NCBI GenBank assembly: GCA_020284085.1
Contig: JACEVL010000148.1
Location: forward strand, 579,501-643,500
Direction: 5' to 3'
Source of the DNA: Aporrectodea caliginosa
Taxonomy: Eukaryota; Annelida; Clitellata; Crassiclitellata; Lumbricidae
Length of the DNA: 64,000 bases
In this document: piece by piece, positions 55,041 to 64,000 of the stretch
Position numbering within the stretch: position 1 is the stretch's first letter
Layout of the letters: each line of letters starts with the position of its first letter
Program-made: the position numbers and the translations under genes
Notes under the pieces: generated by a model
Database searches by the model: none
Told to the model about the DNA's origin: nothing
Seen by the model: only the letters and a program-made list of their open reading frames with translations

Positions 55041-56335
55041 ACTGGACTGATTATTCATTCATTCAAGAATTTATAGCACCTATTCAAGGACACAACTCAG
55101 AGGTGCTCCCGACTCCAACACGGTCAAAAAGAACAGTTCTCAAGTGATTAGGATTAGGCCTACTGTTTAATAGGCCAATCTTAATGCGAAAAACGTTAAT
55201 TGTCAGGAAACGTTATACTTTTTAACTTTGTTTATAAAGATGTCTGTACACCAAAGTGCGATTAGCAATTGGTTAATAAAGAATATACTTACTTACTTAC
55301 TTTACAATCGCTCTAACCAATCGGCCACCGTACTCTACCATAGCAAAATCCGGCATCAGTTAATTTATGTTATTGCAATTAATTCGATGTACAGTGACAT
55401 ATTGTAACACACTATACTCCAAATTCTTTATAGTTTACCTGATCGAATTCTATAGCTCCTGGTAGACCCAGCTGTCGATATTAAGTCGATATAAAATGTC
55501 GACATGACATTGTCTTGAGAAATAGCAAAAAGACGGAGCCTACCAGCCTATTAGGCCCTACAGGCCTACAGTTCGTCTTGTCAGATTATTCTCTAAACGG
55601 ATGAGTCTGAGTTTAGTCTACATCCGTGTCTTAATTGCAGCCTACACAAGTAAAGTAAGACTAAACGCCCTCTTGCACGGCCTATCAATATTGCTTAGCT
55701 GACCTTACTATTTCCGCCTTGAACGTGGTTGACTCACTGCTTCCTAAATGTATTATTAGAAACAGTTCTGAGAGTAGGCCATTTAATTGCACCCAATGGG
55801 GTTTATCTAGGCTGCACTAGCAGTTCAAATTGACCAATTGAAGTTATCTAGGTCACACGAGATTCTTATGATAGGCCAACGTCAGAGTAGTGCTTAGACA
55901 AACACTACGCAATATAATATTTATTTCACCAAACCCCGGTAGCACACTGAGGCTTATAGACCGGATTATTGCGAATATAAATTTGACTGACTGCGTAGTT
56001 GTTTAGTGTTCACAGCATGAGGTCTATAAGTCATTTTGGACCAAATACAATTAGGCTTACAAAAGTAACTAGGTCATACTCTCAACGTCTGACTAAAAGA
56101 CAAAGGGGTTGTTTTCTGCAAAATAGAAACTGATAGAGCCTATCCTCCACGTCGCTTTTATGTTTGGTGATAAAAATATTTGCTGTGTGATTTTAATAGA
56201 AATAGGAATAAAGTCAATTCACCTACGCAAAGAAAATTTACGTTCAAGTTTAGTGCTGGTTTAGACCACAAGCTTTAAAGTTTATGCTAGAGTCAATATT
56301 GCTAACAGGCCTATTATTAAACGAATATAATAAAT

Positions 56336-56450
56336 AATAAGAATCTTTTCTTTATTGAAGCGCCTGACAAACGCACTGCGCTGTACATTTACATGTTATG
56401 CAATTTAAATCTTAACTACGAACAGAACAGACAGCCTGCAATACAATATA
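56336..56450 (-). mobile_element. Truncated SINE (family A)
   Basis: Starts with an ATAATAAG run, then TTGAAGCGCCTGACAAACGC...GAACAGACAGCCTGCAATAC and stops before the tRNA-like head. Confidence 0.85.
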
Positions 56451-56643
56451 AAAACTTGAAACGGAGTTGTTGGGAATTTTCGAAGTGTTCAATGCGTGTG
56501 GCCTTCTTTCTAGGAAATCTGTAAGCCTATAGGCCTAATGCTGAGTAGGTAAATTTCCAAAAGTAGCCTAAATCGGAATGTCGAAACCTTGCTTTAGATC
56601 ATACAAGACTTAGTTCTTGGTAGTTTTACAGGAATCTACGCTT

Positions 56644-58104
56644 TATACCCCGCAGCCGATCGAGTCGATCGATCAAGTCGATCGTAAACTCGGCCAAGTC
56701 GAGTCGATCGAAAAATCGTCGACTCGATCGACTCGCCGATCGAGTCGATCGTAAACTCGGCCAAGTCGAGTCGATCGTTGTTTCCTCGACTCGACTCGAC
56801 TCTGAATATTTTACTTGCATTTTTTTAGTAATTCTGTGTAAACACACAACTATACCGTATGAACCTATACGAAGTTCAGTGCAAATAATGAACCTCTTGG
56901 CGCTTTCTTATTATTGGAAGTTATAGAGATACTCGTTTTAACAGTTTTACGGTGAAAATTGGAGCGATTAAGAATGCCGTAGTTTCAGGAAATTTTAGCT
57001 CTGTAGTCGGTAACGATGATCTCAAAACGTTCATACGTCTCTGCATTAAGTTTGAGTTTATGTTTGTTGAGATTTGTGCATGTATTTTTTGTTTCTGCCT
57101 TCGGGCGTAATAAAGTACTGATTAGAACAGGACTGAATGCGTCGACTTCTCACTCGATTGTGTGGCAGCAGTTTGGCCCACTCTACAGTGAGTAGGCCTA
57201 TTAATAATGGGAACCGCAGCTGCCGCCCACGATTCATAGGCCTATATTTAACGTAGTCGCTCTATCTCTTTCAATTGAAACCAAAAATGCCTACATTGTT
57301 GCCTTCCGGATTGGAAATGTCATTAAATGAAATACAATATTATTAGTGTCATACATTGAATGTGGATTCGTTGAAAAATACTTGCAATTGCAGCAGACTA
57401 TTTGGAGCATTGTAGGCCTATGTCTATAATCTGGAGCATAGGCCTATGCTGAACTGCGACATAACCCTCCAAGAGGTTCCAAGCCTGAACCTTAATCTAT
57501 GCAATATGCGCTACAGACTACTGTACCTAACTTCGGTAATCTTGAGCAGTTTCAAGTTTCTTGAACTAACTGTAATACATTACGAAGATTTATAGCGCCT
57601 AAGATGCAGATGTAATATAGACATAGGCTTACACGTCCTCTAGTTCCTCTACTGCCTTCTTATTTGTCGAACAAGGGCTAATTTCTGTACCGTACTGTCC
57701 ATGTAGGAGATTTCATTGTAGCCTAGATGCCTACATGTATCTGACAAGTCGACGGGTTAGCCTAGGCTTAATTCTTACAAGTCAACCACAGGCACACACG
57801 CTAGGCCTATCATTATAATACCTTAAATGTTACTTACCAGCTCAATTACAGTTTGAAGAAGTTTGTGCAATAGAAATTCATGAGTAATTTAGTTACTGGA
57901 ATGTAAGAATGCAACAGTAACTGTTGTCAACAATTTTGGCCAAGAGACTGCAGTCCAAGTCGACGAAGTCGATCGAGTCGATCGTCGTCCGAGCCAAGTC
58001 GAGCGAGTCGTCGAAAGGTCGGCGAGTCGACGAAGTCGATCGAGTCGATCGTCGGCCGAGCCAAGTCGATCGTAAACACTCGACTCGATCGACTGCGGGG
58101 TATA
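56644..58104. mobile_element. Non-autonomous TIR element with GATCGAGTC arrays and 8-bp TSD
   Basis: The 1,461-bp element starts TATACCCCGCAGCCGATCG and ends with the inverted CGATCGACTGCGGGGTATA. It is flanked by a perfect 8-bp duplication CTACGCTT (56636-56643 and 58105-58112). Both ends carry arrays of GTCGATCGA/GAGTCGATC with GTAAACTCGGCCAAGTCGAG repeats (56653-56800 and 57958-58093). The about 1.1-kb interior has no transposase ORF. An 8-bp duplication fits hAT, P or Merlin-like elements; class is unresolved. Confidence 0.9.
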
Positions 58105-58649
58105 CTACGCTTAACTAATGATAGCCATAAACTCCGCATGCTGGTAGATCGTCTATGCCTAACAGACCGTGTAGTGTGTCCTACCTGGTTGACCGGTCCT
58201 TTGCTCATAATTATCAGCAATAATGTGTCGTCAAATAGGCTTGGCGTCACGATAAACACTTTTCATATTTGTTTGGCATAGCCTACTTCCTTCTTCTTGA
58301 CGGCGTACATGTAGCTACCGCACCCTGTCAGCTTTTCCGCATTGAGCCCACATAGGCCTAGGTCACATATTCCCTTATTGGATCCGCATAGAGTCAGTAT
58401 ATGGGTTCAATCCAATGCCCATGGAAATGCTGGCGGTACCGGTATGGGCGTAGTTAGGGGTGGTTTTACCCAGGGATCGGTTGACACGGGAACGCTCCGG
58501 AACGGCGTTCCGGTTCTTTTTTGACGACCGGAACACCATACCGGTAAAAATACTAGATTAACATGGCCCCTGAAGCCGGCGTTCCGGTACCTTTTTCTTT
58601 AATTGAACGGGATCACTGGTTTTTCCGTACGGGTTCAAACCCCAAGATA

Positions 58650-58885
58650 AATTGATGGATGGATGGATGGATGGATGGACGGACGGACGGACGGACGGAC
58701 GGACGGACGGACGGACGGACGGACGGACGGACGGACTGACGGATGGATGGATGGATGGACGGACGGACGGACGGACGGACGGACGGACGGACGGACGGAC
58801 GGACGGACGGACGGACGGACGGATGGATGGATTGATGGATGGATGGATGGATGAATGGATGGATGGATGGATGGATGGATGGATA
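58650..58885. repeat. GGAC/GGAT compound microsatellite
   Basis: About 58 tetranucleotide units in alternating GGAT and GGAC blocks, with single-base variants. [11 protein letters not shown] and [13 protein letters not shown]s on the two strands are artefacts. Confidence 0.98.
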
Positions 58886-58984
58886 GAATGTTCTTTATTG
58901 GAATGCCGATTGCGAACAGCATTTTATCATATACACTTATACAGTATACAATGTCATGTACAGTAGATAAAATCTAAACAAATT

Positions 58985-59066
58985 TCTGCCAATAGGCAGG
59001 GATTTGAAACCCGACCTCTCGGTCTACAGTTCAGTTCGTTAACCATTAGACAGCCGCGCAACCCGA
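58985..59066 (-). mobile_element. tRNA-like SINE head
   Basis: Minus reads GGGTTGCGCGGCTGTCTAAT...GGTCGGGTTTCAAATCCCTG, resembling A-box and B-box regions. Not a clean cloverleaf. Confidence 0.55.
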
Positions 59067-59104
59067 TATTGTATATGCGATATAATTGTAGGCCTATATC
59101 ATGG

Positions 59105-59240
59105 CTATATATATATATATATATATATATGACCAATACTCTCTCTATATATATAGGCCTCATATATATATATATATATATATATATGACCAATACTCTA
59201 TATATATATATATATAGGCCTATATATATATATATAATAG
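59105..59240. repeat. TA repeat blocks with TATGACCAATACTC spacers
   Basis: Three (TA)n tracts separated by TATGACCAATACTCT and TATAGGCCTATA; the whole is almost palindromic. Confidence 0.9.
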
Positions 59241-59419
59241 TTCAATATTGGTCATGACATTTTGTGACTGAAGAATAATTATAGAACGCATGCTTATCGC
59301 CAGCCAGCTTGATCGACCTCTTATTCAGCAAGACTCTTCATGTTTCTCGGATAAGGTGTCAGGCTATTACTGATAGCCACATGTATGGCCTATATGGGCA
59401 TCTGCATAAATAATGTTAT

Positions 59420-59655
59420 TATCTAATAGGCCTAACAGTAGTTAAATTGCTCGTGAAGAGGTGGTGAATCTCCGAAATTTTGCAAATATAACCTCTAAGC
59501 CTATCTGACGAAAATATGACCAATACTCACTATTCGCTATTCGGATATACCCGGTAACACAAAATGCGTGAAACAAGATACATATGATTGACTATTGTAG
59601 CAAAAGGCATTTTGTGTCCGGTCTCCTCTTTTAGATGACGGATCCAGTGGCGGCG
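59420..59655 (+). repeat. Local duplication, copy 1
   Basis: It shares with 61386-61750 the segments ATCTAATAGG...AGTTAAATT.CTCGT and CTATCTGACGAAAATATGAC...GTGTCCGGTCTCCTCTTTTA. Copy 1 lies downstream of the GPD2 gene. Confidence 0.9.
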
Positions 59656-60134
59656 TCAGCATGGGGCTAGGGTGGGCTGAAGCCTATGTTCAATAGTATG
59701 TTGCCGGATTGCATAGGCTTGGCCAAAGATCCTTTCATAATTTATCCTACGTCCTTTTCTCACCGCAATCAGGAAGTTAGGCTGCATGAAAGGGCATATA
59801 ATTATGTGTAGGAGTTGTGTGAGAAAAGAGTTTCCTAATGAGTTTTATCTTGAAGTAGAGTTTTATAAATGTCAGAGTATACAATTTGAATTACAACCGG
59901 GCACATTCAAACAGTGGCTGCGCGTATTGAATTCTTCTCTAGGTTACCATGAGATCTCTGTGATTTATTGAACAAAATGTAGATTGCCGAAATTTCACAG
60001 AATCGTGCCAAAGGTGATCCGGGGAGACCAGTTTTTGCACCGGTCAAGAAGTAATTAGTTTAACTGCTAAATTTAAGCATGGGCTCGTCCTTTCATAAAG
60101 AAAAAGCCTTCAACTAACGACACACATGTAGGTC

Positions 60135-60140
60135 TTTATT
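60135..60140 (-). terminator. Candidate GPD2 poly(A) signal
   Basis: TTTATT on + reads AATAAA on minus, about 140 bp beyond the GPD2 stop codon. It is the nearest canonical hexamer; an overlapping second one starts four bases further on. Confidence 0.5.
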
Positions 60141-60278
60141 TATTATCGAGAGACAACAAGAATCGGTTTTGAAAAATAATTGAAATCTAATACGTTTCGC
60201 AATAACTCTCCGATGACGTCAGACAATCAAACGTTTCCTTACAGACGTCGGCATGACGTCATTAGTAACGTGACGTCA

Positions 60279-63200
60279 TCAGAGTCCTCCGCCGCTCTTG
60301 CTGTAGTCGTGTGACGACTGGATTCCCATCTGCTCGCTCAGCTCGGCCGCCCTGGCGAGGCGACTTGTCGAAACGTGGCCCGTTTTGAGGGCGCTCATTA
60401 GCTGTGGCGGCAATACAGAAACAGGTTATCAGCATCCTTTGTTCTATTGTTGAATGTATGCTAACAATTGACGAACAATTAACGAAAAGGAAAATGATGA
60501 TGGGTGGTTAGTCTACAGGATGAGATGACAAACAATGACTGAATTGCATCACCTAGAGCAATGGTTCTTAAACTGGTGGTTTGTTTGAAGAGGCCTATAT
60601 TTAGGCTCTGGGCTTGCCTCTTTCTACGGCAGCCCGTTCGGGCCATGGTTTTAGATTTTTAAAATCGTTGTAACTGCTTTTAGACAGGAAAATTTTTCTC
60701 TGCTTCAAATGTGCTATAAATAGGCCTTTTATCATTTTAATTGTAGGCCATGCATCGGACTAAACAAGTGTAGCACATCGAAATAAATATTCTATGATTA
60801 ATATTAGTAAGAGCATGAATAGTGACTACATAATAGATAACATTTACTGTAATATGGTGATACTGGTATGAAATTATAAAGTTACAAATACTAGGCTATA
60901 ACTCGGGAAATCGTAAAACGCGCAAGTTTATTTACAGAATAAATTGAAACAGAGAAAATATTTTCCGTTTCTATTCATAGCACATTTGAAGCAGAGAAAA
61001 AATTCCTGTCTAAAAGCTGTTATAACGATTTTAAAATGTAATCCTATGGCCCAAACGGGCCGCCTTACTTATTCAGATTGAGGCCTGGACATAATGTATT
61101 TTCGTCCCAGTAGAGTTTATTGACATCAGATCACTAGGCCAAAATCTCCCATGACTCACAAAACAAACTTCAACTGTTTCGCCCAAAAGACAAATCTCTA
61201 GTGACCCAGGGCAAACTTTGCGTTTTAAACTGAAAGTGGACAATCGCAAATATTATATTGTTTCAGCTTATTAGGCCTATGCTACGAGTTAATTACCTAG
61301 AAATTCATTTCATTTTTCATTTAGCCTACGTCCTGTACAAGAGCATGCAAATATTATTATATTTCCCAAACATATTGAGGTCATATATCTAATAGGCTAC
61401 CAATAGTTAAATTCCTCGTAGGCTCCATGGGCGTATTTAGGGGGGGTTCGGGATTCAAGCCCCCAAATAAGTTTCCGGAAATTTTTTATAGGCTTTTACA
61501 TGCGAAATACAAGAAAAAAACTTTTCTGACAATCTTCAATGGAAACCCCCACCCCGAAATCTTAAAACACCCTCCGAAATTTTTTCCTGGCTACGCCCAT
61601 GCTCTTAGACTATCTGACGAAAATATGACCAATACTCGCTATTCGCTATTCGGATATAACACAAAATGCGTGAAATAAGATAGATATGATTGACTATTGT
61701 AGCAAAACACATTTTTGGTGTCCGGTCTCCTCTTTTAGATGACGGATCTCATAGTTTATATGCCGGATATCAGATCCGGCGAGATATAGCCTATGATTGA
61801 ATTTAAACACTGCCTAATATAATACCCTCCCCCTCTCTTTGTTTTTCTCAGTTAAGATTTAATGCTTTGTACTAGTATGTTAATAATTGTGCACGTACTA
61901 AGATACTTATAATATGAATGCACTCTACTAGATAACCTCTGTTAACCATCTAGCAACAGACTGTGTATATAGGTGGCCCTAACCAGCGGGACTCTGGTCC
62001 CTCCTCGGTTCCCTATTGTGACCAATAGAACTTTACTCATATAATAGTACAGCGAGTTGTTACTTGGTAAATATTTGGACCAATAAAATGGATGGTTATG
62101 GTTATGGTTATGGTTAGTTATGCCTATTAAGATAACCGGATCTGACGTGACCTATTAGTAAGAGCGATAGGAGTGGCCTTATACCTGCATAAATTCGTCG
62201 AGGTCGACTTCCGCGTTTTTATTCAGGTCGACTTCACTGAGAATTTCGTGCAGCTGATCTTCCGAAACCTTTTCGCCGGCTCTCTGCACATACGAAGAAG
62301 AAGAGCAGTCACTTATTAAGCTAGCCCTGAGGCAGCCATGCGTATGAAGTGTTAGCAACTTCATCTTCTTAGCCTCGGCATATGAGGGAGGGTGGCCAGT
62401 CCTCTCCCTCGCAGTCTCATCTTGCCACTGACAGTGTACGGTCAGTGTACTCATTATAGCTGAGTTGGCTAGGGGTGCAGATAAAGCAGAAAGCTCGAAC
62501 AAATTTCTGCCCTGGCGAGGGCTCCGCTCGTAAAGTAACCGCAATCAGAGTTTACAAATACGGTTACGAATACGAATTTTTTTAATTTGAATTTACAAAA
62601 TACGATCACAAATATGAATTTCAGTTTGCAAATACAATTTAAAATACTTCTGCCAGACTTTCCATGGGCATTTATATATAGATTGGACCCGAATGGGCAT
62701 CTATACGAGTATATACGGGAATATGGGTCCTATATGGGCTCTGTGGGCAGGCTGGCAATGTAGGTTTACAAATACTGTTTTACGAATAGGTCTACTTCTA
62801 CTCAGTAGAAATCTACTCGGCATCTATTTATAACCCTTCTGATACAACGCAGCGCTCGTGAATAAGTTGATGCCCTGCGCATAGTTTTAAAGAGCGCTTT
62901 AGAAATTTCGAGATTATGATTATGACTACGGTTTTGAATCGAGCGCTTAAGTTAACAATGAACAAGATTTCCAACTTGTATTGCACTAGGCTCTAGGATG
63001 CGCCTGTTAATAAGCTGTTTGAATCTTTGAATAAGCTAACTGTGTCTGTGAATAAGCTGGTTGTATCTTTGAATAAGCTATGGCGGCGTCTGTGAAAAGG
63101 CTGGTTGCATCTTTGAATAAGCTAGCTGCGTCTTTGAATAAGCTGTTTGAATCTTTGAATAAGCTAACTGTGTCTGTGAATAAGCTGGTTGTATCTTTGA

Positions 63201-63648
63201 ATAAGCTATGGCGGCGTCTGTGAAAAGGCTGGTTGCATCTTTGAATAAGCTAGCTGCGTCTTTGAATAAGCTGTTTGAATCTTTGAATAAGCTAACTGTG
63301 TCTTTGAATAAGCTAACTGTGTCTTTGAATAAGCTGGTTGCATCTTTAAATAAGCTAGCTGCGTCTGTGAATAAGCTGGTTCCCGAGGCTTCTCTTTGAC
63401 CGCTGTAGAAATCTCGAGATTGCTATTATAATTAGGAATCGTCCTGTTGCAGTTACCTTGAAGTAACTTCTGAGATCGCTGACGGTGATGAATCCTTTGC
63501 TGTCTGAATCGAGAGCTCGGAATCTTTTGCTGTACAATTCGATTTCGTCCTCAGTGACCGCCTCCAATGGACCGGTCTGCGAAGTGGTCGTCTTCAGACC
63601 CATGCCCATCTCCGTGTTCAGAAACTGCATCGCCTGCTCAGTTTCCAC
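60279..63648 (-). CDS. GPD2: Mitochondrial glycerol-3-phosphate dehydrogenase, C-terminal exons (partial)
   Basis: FAD-dependent inner-membrane enzyme that oxidises glycerol-3-phosphate to DHAP and passes electrons to ubiquinone. Only the last three coding exons are in the window: 63648-63457, 62283-62185 and 60401-60279 (stop TGA), each GT-AG and phase 0, together 137 aa. They hold the calcium-binding EF-hand tail. EF-hand 1: FRALDSDSKGFITVSDL. EF-hand 2: LHEILSEVDLNKNAEVDLDEF, with D, N, N and E in the loop. Then LMSALKTGHVSTSRLA, and the end SCGGL-like SGGGL. The order and the LHEILSEVDLNKN block match animal GPD2 closely. The FAD and substrate domains must lie beyond 64000. The last intron holds a long inverted repeat and a MITE-bearing duplication; the preceding intron holds a 21-bp minisatellite. 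Confidence 0.95.
60628..61064. repeat. Long inverted repeat, about 97-bp arms, in GPD2 intron
   Basis: Left arm 60628-60724 and right arm 60968-61064 are reverse complements with about 85% identity by eye. Both include CTTTTAGACAGGAA and CTCTGCTTCAAATGTGCTAT. The spacer is 243 bp. Confidence 0.9.
61386..61750 (+). repeat. Local duplication, copy 2, carrying a MITE
   Basis: Paralogous to 59420-59655. A GGGCGTA-type element (61427-61602) sits inside it in place of about 65 bp of copy 1. Confidence 0.88.
61427..61602. mobile_element. Short MITE with CATGGGCGTA ends
   Basis: Ends CATGGGCGTATTTAGG and CCTGGCTACGCCCATG form an imperfect inverted repeat. The G-run near the left and the CCACCCCGAAAT-type interior are typical of this element group. 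No convincing duplication was found. Confidence 0.7.
62310..62465 (+). repeat. Dispersed repeat (AACTTCATCTTCTTAGCCTCGGCAT family)
   Basis: Best-preserved of four copies (others near 1415, 13705 and 23740), including GGCCAGTCCTCTC and CACTGACAGTGTACGGTCAGTG. Confidence 0.65.
62850..62930 (+). repeat. Family D 3'-tail repeat
   Basis: CAGCGCTCGTGAATAAGTTGATGCCCTGCGC...GAGCGCTTTAGAAATTTCGAGATTATGATT matches the consensus over about 75 bp and ends in an ATT/ATG simple tail. Confidence 0.75.
63000..63395. repeat. 21-bp minisatellite with higher-order repeat in GPD2 intron
   Basis: About 18 tandem units based on AATAAGCTGGTTGCATCTTTG. A larger block (GTGTCTGTGAATAAGCTGG...TCTTTGAATAAGCTAACT) is repeated at about 63040 and 63170. 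On + it opens LNKLAAS heptads, but there is no coding support. The array runs into CTTTGACCGCTGTAGAAATCTCGAGATTGC, the degenerate end of a family-D tail. Confidence 0.93.
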
Positions 63649-63667
63649 CTAATGGAGCAGACATAAA

Positions 63668-63915
63668 TAATAATATTTTCGTTTATTCAAACAATCCGGA
63701 TGACAAACCGCAACCGGTTACAGTGTACAGTTATGCAATTGAAACAATTCACAAGAACACAAATGACAGAAGACATAATAAATCTTAACTACTAACAGAA
63801 CAGCCTGAAATACAACGACGCTAATAGCAGCCTACAAAGCATGTCCGCCTACGGGCTCGATCTCGGTACCTCTCGCTCTCTATGCCAGTGTGTTATCCAA
63901 TGCGCTATCGGGCCC
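63668..63915 (-). mobile_element. tRNA-derived SINE (family A)
   Basis: Minus-strand copy with an AATAATAAT tail, a diverged body, CTAACAGAACAGCCTG, and the head complement GGTACCTCTCGCTCTCTATGCC...GCGCTATCGGGCCC. It lies in a GPD2 intron upstream (gene sense) of the exon at 63648. Confidence 0.88.
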
Positions 63916-64000
63916 ATACAATACAATGCAACTGTATTTGATATTGCCCTCCTTCCAATGTTTAGAAATGCACACACGGTCATACGACAGAGCATCGATG

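Larger units (their letters stand above)
54707..60134. other. Intergenic repeat-rich region between ASB-like gene and GPD2
   Basis: It holds a GACT array, a reversed LINE tail (55060-55145), another tail near 55230-55305, a truncated SINE, a 1.46-kb TIR element, a GGAC/GGAT array, TA runs, a tRNA-like element (58985-59065, minus) and one half of a local duplication (59420-59655). No gene found. Confidence 0.55.

Noticed and set aside
58635..58966. ORFs [11 protein letters not shown] / [11 protein letters not shown] as genes
   Set aside because: Products of the GGAC/GGAT microsatellite with no flanking coding sequence.

Overview
This is a eukaryotic, animal-type window: intron-rich genes with GT-AG splice sites, long AT-rich introns and intergenic DNA, and a dense load of LINE, SINE, DNA-transposon and microsatellite sequence. 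The gene set (LRRN-type neuronal LRR receptor, single EGLN/PHD oxygen sensor, RGP1, PCMT1, ASB-like protein, mitochondrial GPD2 with EF-hands) fits an invertebrate bilaterian, plausibly marine. The phylum cannot be fixed from this sequence alone. Non-coding DNA is unusually rich in the palindrome AGGCCT.

Layout. 1-2302: repeats only. 2303-5465 (-): two-exon LRRN-like LRR/Ig/FN3 membrane receptor. 7510-9790: large 27-bp minisatellite with a 108-bp higher-order repeat, followed by a hAT-type MITE (9904-10277) and an orphan candidate terminal exon (10582-10731, +). 12773-18257 (-): complete eight-exon RGP1. 21759-22814 (+): intronless-CDS zinc-finger protein, convergent with 23422-27064 (-): complete five-exon PCMT1. 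27065-32829: repeats, including a 1,041-bp hAT element with intact target-site duplications and two LINE reverse-transcriptase fossils. 32830-41122 (-): complete five-exon EGLN-type HIF prolyl hydroxylase. 41123-53818: a 12.7-kb repeat-dominated stretch with nested DNA transposons and microsatellites and no convincing gene. 53819-54706 (-): intronless ankyrin/SOCS-box protein. 54707-60278: repeats, including a second large TIR element with 8-bp duplications. 60279-63648 (-): last three coding exons of GPD2, whose 5' part lies beyond the right edge.

The genes do not form one pathway. They are mainly housekeeping or signalling genes, mostly on the minus strand. All splice junctions given were derived by hand from GT/AG sites, reading-frame continuity and recalled family sequence, and the joined frames close without stops. 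Repeat classifications rest on terminal inverted repeats, target-site duplications, tRNA-like A/B boxes, or recognisable RT C-terminal peptides. Family names are inference.
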